A DNA stretch of 64,000 nt from Dactylorhiza incarnata (lineage: Eukaryota > Streptophyta > Magnoliopsida > Asparagales > Orchidaceae), in the NCBI GenBank assembly GCA_033032865.1, contig JAWHQI010000028.1:7459001-7523000 (forward strand), written 5' to 3'. The number at the start of each line of letters is the position of its first letter. Positions within the stretch are counted from its first letter, which is position 1. The notes under the pieces were generated by a model, which saw only the letters and a program-made list of their open reading frames with translations, ran no database searches and was not told the DNA's origin. A program made the translations under genes and the position numbers. Shown here piece by piece: positions 11,307 through 21,260 of this stretch.

Positions 11307-14300
11307 CTAAGAGAAGAGGCTAGGATGACTCTCTATCATGGCGGACTCCAGCTCCCATGTTGCGCTTTCGACACCCTGATTCTTCCAAAGAACCTTAACC
11401 ATCGGGATAGTCTTCCTCCGCAACACACGCTCTTGAGTCTCCAAGATTCGGACAGTCTCTTCAAAATAAGAAAGATTGGGCTGCAATACGGGCACCGAAT
11501 CAAGAACAAGCCGACCACTACGCAAACACTTCCTCAACTGGCTCACATGAAACACATCGTGAACGTTTGGGAAAGAAACAGGCAAATCCAATCTATAAGC
11601 TGACACTCTGATGCGCTCTACAACCTTGAAAGGTCCCACATACCAGGGGTCCAACTTGTGATTCCTTCCAAATCTCTTAACGCCTGGCATCGGAGAAACT
11701 TTTAAGAACACTAAGTCTCCAACGGAAAACTCTAGATCCACTCTCCTCCGATTGGCATACTTCTCATACCGCTCCTGAGCAATACGAAGCTTCTCGCGGA
11801 TATGAGTCACAGCAACACTCATTTCTTCTAAAGCTTATGGGTCTAACAAAGGGCTCTCACCAACCTCGGCCCAAAACAAGGGAGTTCGGCAACGCCTCCC
11901 ATACAAAGCCTCAAAGGGGGCCATTTGCAAGCTTTCCTGATAACTGTTATTGTAGGCAAATTCCATCAATCCGAGACGCTTAACCCAAGCTCCTTCATGA
12001 TCCAAAATATAACACCTGATCATATCTTCTAAGATTTGATTTACCCTTTCTGTCTGACCATTAGTCTGAGGGTGATAAGCGGTAGAGTATTTGAGGTCAG
12101 TGCCCAAAGCTCCCTGCAAACTCTGCCAGAAACGAGACATATACCTGGAATCCCGATCTGACACAATACTTACAGGCACACCATGCAATCTGATGACTTC
12201 ATTCAAATAAAGCTCTGCTATCTTCTCCATAGAAAAACCGGTCTTAAAAGGAACAAAGTGGGCACACTTTGTCAATCTGTCCACTATGACCCATACCGAA
12301 TCGTGTCCTGCGGGAGATCTTGGCAAACCGGTAATGAAGTCCATTGATATACTCTCCCACTTCCAAGTTGGAATATCCAAAGGGTTTAACTTACCACCAG
12401 GCCTCTTATGATCTGCCTTAACACGCTGACAAGTTAGACATTCAGAAACACACTTGGTTATATCACTCTTCATACCTGGCCACCAAACGATCTGCTTCAG
12501 GTCTTTATACATCTTTGTGGAGCCAGGATGGTAGGAAACACTAGAATCATGCGCTTCACTACAGATTTTGGTTCGAATATCCTCAAGCGCGGGAATACAA
12601 TATATGCCTTGATACATCAGGGTATCTTTATCGTCAATTGAAAAATCTGGTAGTTCACCTTTTTCAGTTCTATTCCGGAGATGTTGCAAATCAGGATCTT
12701 CCTTCTGATGCAGTCTGGTGAGGGTCATCAAAGATGGTTCTTCAACCTCTAAGCTCGAAGGTGCGGTACTACTACCGACTGAGATATCCATCAGCATAAA
12801 TTCCTCTACTAAGGACTGCACAGAGAGATTGAAGATATGCGCGGTCTTTCTTCTTAGGGCATCGGCTACCACATTAGCCTTACCCGGATGATATAGGATA
12901 TCAACTTCATAATCCGCCACATACTCCAACCACCTGCGCTGACGCAGATTCAGCTCTTTCTGGGTAAAAACATACTTCAAACTCTTGTGATCCGTATAAA
13001 TCTTGCATGACACTCCATAAAGAAGGTGTCTCCAAAGCTTTAGGACATAAATCACTGTCGCAAACTCTAAGTCATGCGTAGGGTAATTCCTTTCATGAAC
13101 TTTCAGTTGTCCAGATCCATACGCGAACACCTTTCCTTCTTGCATCAAAACACAACCAAGACCAACGTGAGATGCGTCAACATAAACGTCAAACTCAACT
13201 CCCTCGGTCGGTAAAGACAAAACAGGAGCACTGCACAAACGCCTCTTTAATTCTTGAAAAGCTTCTTCACAGGAATCGCTCCAAACAAAAGGTGCATTCT
13301 TTTGGGTAAGCTTAGTCAGAGGTGCTGACAGCACAGAAAATCCTTGCACGAATCTCCTATAATAACCTGCCAACACTAAGAAACTCCTTATCTCCTTAGT
13401 CGTTGAAGGCGTCTTCCAATCCAAGACAGCAGAGATCTTTGTCGGGTCTACAGAAATTCCATCCTTGCCCGCTACATGACCCAGAAAAGACACTTGCAAA
13501 AGCCAGAACTCGCACTTACTCAGCTTCGCATACAACTTGTGCTCTCTTAAGGTAGACAATACTAAACGCAAATGCGTAGCATGCTCCTCAACACTTCTTG
13601 AATACACCAACACGTCGTCGATGAAAACCACTACGAAATGATCTAGGAAGTCTTTGAACACACGGTTCATCATATCCATAAACGCAGAGGGTGCATTAGT
13701 CAACCCAAATGACATCACGAGAAATTCAAAATGACCATATCGGGAACGAAAGGCAGTCTGAGGGACGTCCGACTCACGGATACTCAACTGATGGTAACCT
13801 GAACGAAGATCGATCTTTGAAAACACCGAACTACCACGCAACTGATCAAACAAATAGTCGATTCGCGGCAACGGATATCTGTTCTTTATGGTTACCTTAT
13901 TCAACTCTCTATAGTCTATGCACAACCTCATAGAACCATCCTTCTTTTTCACAAACAAGACTGGAGCACCCCAGGGCGAAAAACTTAGCCTAATAAAACC
14001 ACACTGGAGCAACTCATCGAGCTGAGTACGCAACTCCTCCAGCTCACGCAGAGCAATACGGTACGGTGCCTTAGCAATAGGGCAAGTACCGGGCTCAAGA
14101 TCGATGACAAACTCCACATCTCTCTCAGGAGGGAGACCAGGAAGACTAACCGGAAAAACATCTGGAAATTCCCGCACCACAGCAAAATCCTCGACACGCG
14201 ATGAACCACTAGCAGTTTCTATAATAGAAACAAGATAAGCAAAACAACCGGAAGCTATAAGTCTCCAAGCACATACCGCGGAAATAATCGGAGAATCCTG

Positions 14301-14665
14301 GCGCGGAAAGCCATACACACTCATGGGGTGGTCGTTGTCCATTATGAAGTCCAAGCGCTTAACCTTGCACTGGATCACAGCATCATAACAGGACAACCAG
14401 TCCATGCCCAAAATAACATCAAAGTCTTCTAGGTCCAGCATCTTCAAATCAGCGAATGCTAAGAAATCGCCTAAGAGGATAGGACACCTCTGGATACCCT
14501 GATTCGACACCACCGAATCACCGGAGGGAAACTTGACACAACAAGAATCACCAACTCGATCGAGATCCAACCGATGATGTTCTACGAAAGTCCTAGCCAC
14601 GAACGAGTGGGTAGCACCGGAATCGAAAAGACCGCGCGCCATACGGTTCTTTACCTTAAACTCTC
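11307..14665 (-). pseudogene. Element A pol: protease, RT, RNase H, integrase, chromodomain (one nonsense codon)
   Basis: Replication and integration enzymes of a plant chromovirus. In order on the minus strand: protease with FDSGATHSF close to the start; RT with [10 protein letters not shown] and the catalytic FIDD near 13615; RNase H with the first acidic motif YVDAS near 13180. Integrase has an HHCC zinc domain ending CLTCQ, then catalytic D (MDFITGLP), D (SDRD) and E (NGQTERVNQ). Next come a GPF module (WYVGPF) and a C-terminal chromodomain-like segment with VLWKN and ATWE. The frame is continuous except for a TAA at 11835-11837, between integrase and the GPF/chromodomain part, which leaves a 171-residue 3' piece. 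The start is taken at the 3' splice site, because the sequence before the first ATG (14642) continues the gag-protease homology. Confidence 0.93.
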
Positions 14666-14747
14666 CTATAAAAGCGGGTACGTAACTAAACGAACGAAAA
14701 CAAATTAGGGCGAAAGCTGAAAGCTAAGAGTTAGATTAGAATCTAAC
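14666..14747 (-). other. Putative 82-bp intron between gag and protease of element A
   Basis: In the minus sense the sequence reads G|GTTAGATT...TTTTATAG|GAGAG, giving consensus GT and AG ends and a T-rich 3' part. Gag ends in TAG two codons after the donor (VISG then stop). Removing the intron joins gag in phase 1 to a frame starting with EFKVKN and leading into FDSGATHSF. The related element D has an intron at the identical place and phase, so the call is not based on this copy alone. Confidence 0.72.
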
Positions 14748-15972
14748 CCGATATCACTTGAGTGGAGGTCTGAGCTTCCTCCCTCGTCATCACGTTCAGC
14801 TTTCCCTTCCCGCTACCCATAATTTGCGGCGACGGCAGGGCCCGAAGCGGAGTGGGCTGCAATGGGGGTTGGTTCTTTGGACACGCAGACTTCATATGTC
14901 CTTTCTGCCCACACTGGTAGCAGACTCTGTCTTTCATCCAGCACTTGCTCGAATCATGACCCATCTTCCCACAGATAGAGCACACCTGATCTCCCTTGGG
15001 TGCGCCCTGAATGGCGAGCACCCGCTGCTGCTTCTGAGCTCCGGTCCTCTTAAAACACTTTTCATAAGGGTGGCCAGGGTGCCCACAGAAACTACACGCT
15101 TCTCTACCACTCTTCTTTGAAGCGGGGCCAGATGCCCTGGAACTTCCTTCCCCAACACCTTTCCTCTTTTCTTTTCTCATCGCAGCACCTCGATTCTTGG
15201 CGTTATCAATTGCCTCAACCTTCAGAGCAGCTTCCACTGCCTCAGCATAGCTCTCCGATCCATAAGCACATGTCAATTGCTGAATATCGCTGCGAAGCCC
15301 TCCAAGGAATCGCTTCACTCTTCCTGCTTCAGAGGCGACTAGATCAGGAGCAAAGCGGCTCAACTTGCTAAACTCGACTTCATACTCGCTAACAGTGAGT
15401 TGCCTCTGCTTCAGATGCAAAAAGTTGTTCATCAGGCGGTCTTGCTCGACCGACGGCAGAAATTTCTTCAACAACTTCTTGAAGGATTCCCATGAACATC
15501 CACCTGTCAGGTTCTCCTTCTCTCTTATCCACCAGCTCTTCGCAAGACCCTTCAGCTGGTACACGGCGACCATCACCTTTTGGTTGGTAGAAATCCCATA
15601 ATAAGAAAACATTTCCTCAATGGCAATAATCCAGTCGTCCAATGCCATGACATCTGCTCTCCCGTCGTAGGTGGGGGGTCCTAGTCTTTGGAAGTGCGAG
15701 ATAAAATTCATCTCTGTATGTATCGCTACGGGGGGTACCAAGGGAGCAGGAGGAGTAGGTACTGTCAGTCCTACTACAGGGGCCTGCTCTGCAGGTTGCT
15801 GCCTAGCACCGGCAGACAACAACGCCTCAACCTGCGATTGCATTGCAACCATCTGCCTAGTCAGAGCCTCATTGCTCTGGCGCAGACTCTCGATCAACGC
15901 TTCACTCTGCGCTCCAGACGTCTCACCCTCCGACTGAGGAGTCAACCTCGTCGCAACACGCCTCCGAGACAT
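14743..15972 (-). CDS. Element A gag (409 residues, three CCHC zinc knuckles)
   Basis: Structural protein forming the virus-like particle that packages element RNA. It has an N-terminal Gln/Ser-rich coiled-coil-like segment (residues about 20-60) and a proline-rich linker. The retrotransposon gag core follows at about residues 85-240 (PPTYDGRADVMALDDWI, then WW and FLPSVEQDRL). Three consecutive C-x2-C-x4-H-x4-C knuckles lie near the C-terminus: CSFCGHPGHPYEKC, CSICGKMGHDSSKC and CYQCGQKGHMKSAC. Three knuckles is more than the one or two commonly seen, and the related element D also has three. The start at 15972 is the first ATG after the 660-nt leader. It ends at a TAG inside the putative intron, so unspliced RNA would give gag alone and spliced RNA gag-pol. 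The frame is intact. Confidence 0.93.
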   Translation of the reverse strand: MSRRRVATRLTPQSEGETSGAQSEALIESLRQSNEALTRQMVAMQSQVEALLSAGARQQPAEQAPVVGLTVPTPPAPLVPPVAIHTEMNFISHFQRLGPPTYDGRADVMALDDWIIAIEEMFSYYGISTNQKVMVAVYQLKGLAKSWWIREKENLTGGCSWESFKKLLKKFLPSVEQDRLMNNFLHLKQRQLTVSEYEVEFSKLSRFAPDLVASEAGRVKRFLGGLRSDIQQLTCAYGSESYAEAVEAALKVEAIDNAKNRGAAMRKEKRKGVGEGSSRASGPASKKSGREACSFCGHPGHPYEKCFKRTGAQKQQRVLAIQGAPKGDQVCSICGKMGHDSSKCWMKDRVCYQCGQKGHMKSACPKNQPPLQPTPLRALPSPQIMGSGKGKLNVMTREEAQTSTQVISG

Positions 15973-16632
15973 CTCTGCTAATAAGCATAAACCTATAATT
16001 AAAACTTAACCTTACACTAGAACACTGCTTGGTTCAGAACATACATGTACAGATACTTGCCATTTCCACTACCTTTCTCTGGGACATTTTCATGATGATA
16101 TGCTAAATTTGGGAACGATACCACATCGTCCCTCTTGACTCATGTGCAAAGGGCATGAATTTTTCTGTTCATTTTGAAATCATGTGTGTACATGTGTCAT
16201 CATATAAGTCTTTTAACTTCGCACGTGTGCTTATGCAATGATATGTAAGGTATGTTGTGCTATGCATTCTAATAAAGGCCTTAATGCATGTTATGAGCGG
16301 CATACACATGAAATATTATGCATCTCATACTACATAATATCGCATGTAACGAAAGAAAAACGTGTTAATGGGCATCCATGTAATGATGGTTATGCATCTC
16401 ATACTACATAATCGTCACATGTTGCCACCTATGGTGGATCCATATACAAACACATATTATGCATCTCATACTACATAATATGCCACGTATACTTCTTATC
16501 ATGCTATGAGTGTAGTGTTCGTGCTTCGGTCAAGACGTACTGATGACACATCGGTGTGTGTATGCAATGAAACCAAAAAGACTATACTATATCAGAATTT
16601 GTTGCTCGACTGACTTGTCGAACAACAACCTA
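15973..16632 (-). other. Element A 5' leader, non-coding
   Basis: 660 nt between the primer site and the gag ATG in the minus sense. It has no frame of note and contains the three-hairpin cluster described separately. Its length is almost the same as that of element D's leader (668 nt). Confidence 0.75.
16313..16482 (-). repeat. Three stem-loops with common loop in element A leader
   Basis: Three copies of a 22-base word at 16317-16338, 16391-16412 and 16458-16479. Each has the 12-nt loop TAGTATGAGATG (minus sense) closed by inverted arms. The stems are 8 bp (16313-16320 with 16333-16340), 5 bp with extension (16390-16394 with 16407-16411), and 9 bp (16453-16461 with 16474-16482). Distances from the primer site are about 160, 230 and 305 nt. 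Confidence 0.8.
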
Positions 16633-16644
16633 GCTCTGATACCA
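16633..16644 (-). promoter_or_regulatory. Primer-binding site of element A (initiator-Met tRNA)
   Basis: TGGTATCAGAGC on the minus strand, two bases after the 5' LTR end. Confidence 0.95.
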
Positions 16645-17889
16645 ACTGTCACAACCCGCATTTTCTCCGAATTTAGGAAAATCAGAGTAAGAGAAAATAC
16701 GCGTCATGATGCCACGTCATACAGGAGACAACTGCAGACACTCAGGCGGGAACCTATTACTTAATTAATCAAAACATGATTACATGATAAGTCATCATTC
16801 GAAATCATTTATTAGGGTTTGAGGTAAGAACTGTGTCTCTCAGTTCGTGGATCAACTAGTCCACCGAGAAAGTATATATAATTGCAGCGGAAAGTACTTG
16901 ATTTAGTTTACTTGAAATCCTAAATGCATGCAATGACAGGACATAAAGTAAATGATATGCACATAACTAGGCGTATTATAAGTATAGAAAATACCTTTAG
17001 GCGACTTTAAAGATAAGAGTTTCAGTTAAAAAGAATGCAATGAAGATGAAGGAAAAACCATTTATAACTATAGTGCACCTAACATAAATCATTCCCAGAG
17101 AGTAAGATAACACAAGATCTAAAAGTAGTGGCATCCAACTGGCAAATAAACTATATAGTATAAAGGGCGCAATGGGCGTCAACAATGACACTAACCCATT
17201 GGCTTCAACTGGTATGTCTGATCACAAGAAGAAAACTAAAGACAGCTACCTCGCAGCAGCGGGGTGAATAACTACTAATACTCCGCACTCCAGGCTACAC
17301 CACTAGCTACTACGGCTCTGAACCTGAGGCATTCAATAAAACAAAGAACGCCTCAGCAAGGAATTACAAGTGGCAGAAACATAAGCAGAAGAAAATAAAT
17401 AAGCATAAGGGGTACCAACCCGAGCCAGATTTACTAAAACAGAAGTTCTAAACAGAGAACTAACAAGCACCGAGTGCACTAATATCAAGAAGAGGAACAA
17501 GCATAGTTCAATTATCTTGTAAAATTTAGTAATGAGACTGATCAGCTCAATTAAACAGGTGGCGGTACTTTATCCTCTGCGAACCCAAAAGCCAAAAGTC
17601 GGGCGGTGGTACTGTATCCACTGCCACCCAAAAGGCCAAAACCAGGTGGTGGTACTTTATCCACTGCCACCCACATATAATTAAATTTAGATTTAATAAG
17701 GCACGGGACGTAACCCGAAATAACAACACCAATAACACCCTAAGAATAGGGTCACCGAGAAATAAACACTACGCAACGGTTCATAAGGGTCCAGGGTTCT
17801 CACACAAACACAAGAGCATAAAGAAACGAGAAAGAGGAAAAAAAAGAAACAGCACAGGTTCCTTAAGAAAATAGGAGTAGACAATAAGG

Positions 17890-18665
17890 ATTTCTCGAGA
17901 ACTTTAAGGGCTGCACAGGGGCTCTCAAGAAAATAAAAGATCTGAGCAGGGAAATTCGAGAACTAGGATAGGATCAAAACACTAGTCTCTCGAGAATTTA
18001 AGGGAGCCAAGACATCACCTCTCGAGAGATAAAAGAAGGCAGGCAAACATCTCTCGAGAATTAGAAGGGAGCAGGCAACATCTCGAAGGAAGCAGACAAC
18101 CTCTCGAGAAATAGGCAGACGGGAATACAAACAGCAGAAGAAGGAAAAACGGTTGTTCGTCGAACGGAGTTCGACGAACCAAGACTGTTCGTCGAACTCC
18201 GTTCGACGAACACAAGGACTTTCGTCGACCCAGCTTGACTATGTCGTTCGTCGAACGTCGTTCGACGAACACCAAACCATTCGTCTAACGCCGTTCGACG
18301 AACCCAAGAACCAATCGACGAAATTTATTTTGTTCGTCGATCACCGAAAGGAAGGGAAAAGAATTGCATTTTCTCGAGAAGGTTTGATCTCTCGGGAAAT
18401 CGATGCTACAGGCAAAAATAAATGGAAGGCCGAACTTCTCGAGAATGAAATGTTACAGGCAATAAGTAGAAGTCTAATCTCTCGAGAACTTAAATGCTAC
18501 AGGCAAAAATAAATCAGAAGGCCGAACTTCTCGAGAGTGAAATGCTACAGGCAGAAATCAGAAGAAGTCTCGAGAACTAAAAGGAAAAAGGACTGACTTC
18601 TCGAGAAACCCAAGGATGCAGGCAGATTTTGACCCTATATCGAGAAATACAAGGTATCTCTCGGG
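17890..18665. repeat. CTCGAG and GTTCGTCGAAC palindrome arrays, element A 5' LTR
   Basis: Counterpart of the arrays at 9611-10370. The GTTCGTCGAAC cluster is at 18150-18345 and includes one extra head-to-head pair near 18245 compared with the 3' LTR. Confidence 0.8.
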
Positions 18666-19112
18666 AAAGTAAAAATAAACAACAGCAAGAAGGACATCAT
18701 CGTCCAGAATCTATCAACAAGGCATACAGAAAAAAAAACTGGAAATGAGAAGGAGGAGAAAGCCACTTGCCTCAAAACTTGCAAAAGAACCAATTTCACC
18801 GCTCCGAAAGCTAAGGATCCGCCAAGAAAACACTCAAGCACCACAACCTGAAACTTTTCGGACCAAAGAGGACCAAAAAGGAGGGTTAGGCCACAACCCT
18901 AACCCCAAAAATTCCACTAAACAGAAAAAGCTTACCACTAGGACGAAGATCTCGCCGAGAGCTTTCCGAATCCACTCTCCAAACACGATTCCAACCACTA
19001 CAGCCTTCGAATCGCCGGCCGGAAGCTCCACGACACTCCGCTCTCGCCTTTATCGCTCGGCGGCTGATTTGGGATCGATGGAGAAGATGATGAATAGGGA
19101 AGGAAATTTAGG

Positions 19113-19122
19113 TATTTATATA
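19113..19122 (-). promoter_or_regulatory. TATA box of element A 5' LTR
   Basis: TATATAAATA on the minus strand. It would drive transcription of A leftward through about 2.4 kb of LTR into the leader and gag. Confidence 0.65.
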
Positions 19123-19501
19123 AAACCTAAATTTATTATTTAATTATTAAATAATACCTCAATTTACTTAAATTGCGAGGGCGACCAAATCACCTCGGAT
19201 TTCTACGAAATTCGCTCCTTAACTAAAACACGGTGCTATGAATCCAACGGCGAAGTCAGAATTCAATTCCGATGAGCCAAACTCGGGCAAAAGCTTCCCG
19301 AAGCTAAATTCTCAATAACTACACAATACCTTCTCTACAAATCAAAATGACGCGAAATCTCGCAGCTCGATCTAAATTACATACTTCAACTAAACTACGG
19401 CTCAAAACTTAACCTGACGAGCGGACGTAACGCCCTTACTCCAAAATTACGTCACCACGACCACGTAAATAATTAACAAAAAGCAGGGGCGTTACAACCC
19501 C

Positions 19502-20252
19502 CCCCCCCCCCCCCTCTCTCTCCCCCTCCTCCTTTCTAGTTTGGCCGAACCCCTCTCTCTCTTTCTCTCCCTTGCAAAATCCGGCCACCACCAAGGTCGG
19601 CCCTCCTCCCTCTTCCTCTCCTATTCCTCACTAGTTCGGTCACCCTCTCACCAGCAAAGAGTGTTCGTGGTAACCGTTGGTGGCGTGAAACGACGAAGGC
19701 GAACGTGTTTGGCTTCTTTGGTTCATCTCCGGTGGGATTTCAAGGAGAAGACTTCAGATTTCAACGAGGGATTGAGGCACTCACAACGAGTGTGGGTAAC
19801 GATTTCTTTCCACTCAAAGAGATTTCCTTTCTTAGATTAGTTCTTGTGGTGGAAGATTTTGCGTGATTTCTCGAATCGTTTGATTTCTTGAGTTCTTCTT
19901 AGAATCTTGCGTCTATCTTTATTTGTTTTCGATCCGTAAGGTTTGGCGAACCTTTGTTTGTTCTCGTTGGGGGGAATCAACCTTTTTCCAAATCGATTTA
20001 TTTCAGTGGGTTTCCCTTAGTACAACGCATCGTTCGGTCGGATCGTGTGGGTCCCTTTAGCTTGAACGAATAGTGGCTATAGCCCCTATTCAATCTCTGG
20101 AGGGTTAGCTATCCGTCGCTGGCGTAATAAAATTGATAAAATTGCAGGTAGTTTGTTGCTTTTCCCTTTTACGTGTATGGTATTCGTGGTTCGTTGGGTG
20201 GACTAGCTATTTTAGCCGTATCGAGCGCGATCGTGGGTCGTAGCTTACATCA
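19502..20252 (+). repeat. Element B 5' LTR, second part
   Basis: Resumes B's LTR after element A and matches 23290-24042 of the 3' LTR. It begins in a C run followed by TC repeats and ends CTTACATCA. Confidence 0.88.
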
Positions 20253-20255
20253 ATT

Positions 20256-20267
20256 TGGTATCAGAGC
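20256..20267 (+). promoter_or_regulatory. Primer-binding site of element B (initiator-Met tRNA)
   Basis: TGGTATCAGAGC three bases after the 5' LTR end. Confidence 0.93.
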
Positions 20268-20567
20268 TAGGTTGTGTCAATTCCTCAATTGACACCATCC
20301 TTTCCTTCTCTTGTCGTAAGATATCGACCCCCACTGGTTTGTGCAAGTTCCATAGTCTAAAACCTGAAATTTCTACAAAACTGGTTTGCGAATAGCGGCC
20401 TAAAATCTGTAGTTTTTATCAAAAAAATAAAATAAAAATTTCTGCAATATCTTGACATTATTTCCAGCAAGAGTTTATAAAAAAAATACTATCTTCATAT
20501 GTTAGATTCAGCAGGAAATAAATTGGTTATTATAAAATTACCTAGTCAGAATTGTTTTTCCTAGCAC

Positions 20568-21212
20568 ATGAGCACTAGGTTGGGCACGGGGTATACCCCT
20601 GCCTTGTCTCACGTAGTTGCAGCACGGCCCAAGGGTCCTGATTTGACTTCCATTTATGACTTCTGCCAGGAGGTCAAAGATCAGTTGCACGAGATTAAGA
20701 ATACGCTCCACGCCTTTAGGGACCATCTACTGGCCCACCGAAATCCTACTCCCCTTATGCGTGGAGGAGCGCATGCTCGTACTGCTACCTTTTATTCTGA
20801 ACAAAGAAAGTTTAGTACTAAACAGAAGGACGTTGTAAGGGTGTTAAAGCATAATCGAGACCTGACGAATAAATTTTCGTTGAATTTTAAACACGGTGAG
20901 AAATGGTGTAAGCAAGTTGTCGATAGCACCTACCTCATAAATGTTATTTCTGAGAACGCAGTGACTAGGATGATGGTGACCACCGAGCCTCATCCTCACC
21001 CATATCAGCTTGAATGGCCTAATAAGACTACACTCACGGTGTCTAGGCGTTGTTTGGTACCCCTCACCATCAAGGCATATTCTGAACAAATCTGGTGCGA
21101 CGTTATTCCTATGAATGACTGTCATGTTTTGTTAGGACGCCCATGGATTGCTGACCACGAGGCCACCCACCTAGAGCGGGATAACTTGTACGAAATTAAA
21201 TATAAGGGCTAA
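20568..21212 (+). CDS. Element B ORF1: gag N-terminus fused to protease-like domain (degenerate active site)
   Basis: 215 codons, open. The first 55 residues (MSTRLGTGY to about HAFRDH) resemble a gag N-terminus with a coiled-coil tendency. A spacer follows, then a gypsy-type aspartic protease fold at about residues 110-214. Diagnostic late motifs are TEPHPHPYQLEW, CLVPLTIKAY, WCDVIPMNDCHVLLGRPW and a terminal YEIKYKG. The family's catalytic D-S/T-G is here VVDSTYL, so the glycine is gone and activity is doubtful. Most of the gag, including zinc knuckles, is absent. The frame stops just before the second frame begins. It may be a deletion derivative whose remaining coding capacity is incidental, or may contribute a cis-acting region. 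The start is the first in-frame ATG, 300 bases after the primer site. Confidence 0.65.
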   Translation: MSTRLGTGYTPALSHVVAARPKGPDLTSIYDFCQEVKDQLHEIKNTLHAFRDHLLAHRNPTPLMRGGAHARTATFYSEQRKFSTKQKDVVRVLKHNRDLTNKFSLNFKHGEKWCKQVVDSTYLINVISENAVTRMMVTTEPHPHPYQLEWPNKTTLTVSRRCLVPLTIKAYSEQIWCDVIPMNDCHVLLGRPWIADHEATHLERDNLYEIKYKG

Positions 21213-21260
21213 ATTATTATCCTTAAGCCTTCTCTGCCTAAAAGGCCGACGGTCCTCACT

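Larger units (their letters stand above)
7323..19496 (-). mobile_element. Element A: Tekay/Del-type gypsy with large LTRs, nearly complete
   Basis: On the minus strand the element runs from a 5' LTR (19496 down to 16647), primer site, 660-nt leader, gag, an 82-bp intron, and protease-RT-RNase H-integrase-chromodomain, to a purine tract and the 3' LTR (11199 down to 7323). LTRs begin TGTAACGCCCC and end GGGTTGTGACA. The target duplication ACCCC is at 7318-7322 and 19497-19501. It is inserted in the 5' LTR of element B at the edge of a poly-C run. The two LTRs look very similar by eye. The main length difference is a hAT MITE in the 3' LTR only. I see a single nonsense codon in pol, so this is a relatively recent insertion. 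Confidence 0.95.
16647..19496 (-). repeat. Element A 5' LTR
   Basis: 2850 bases, running minus-sense from TGTAACGCCCC at 19496 to GGGTTGTGACA at 16647. It lacks the MITE, so it shows the empty site GATGCCACGTCATAC. Confidence 0.95.

Noticed and set aside
16633..16644. tRNA-like GCTCTGATACCA words here and at 60108
   Set aside because: They are only 12 bases long and sit directly beside LTRs, so they are primer-binding sites and not tRNA genes.
19498..19514. Long C runs here and at 23249, 23287, 44941 and 52557 as a special signal
   Set aside because: Homopolymer length is unreliable in sequencing, and the runs fall in LTRs or purine-tract copies. I keep them only as notes within those features.
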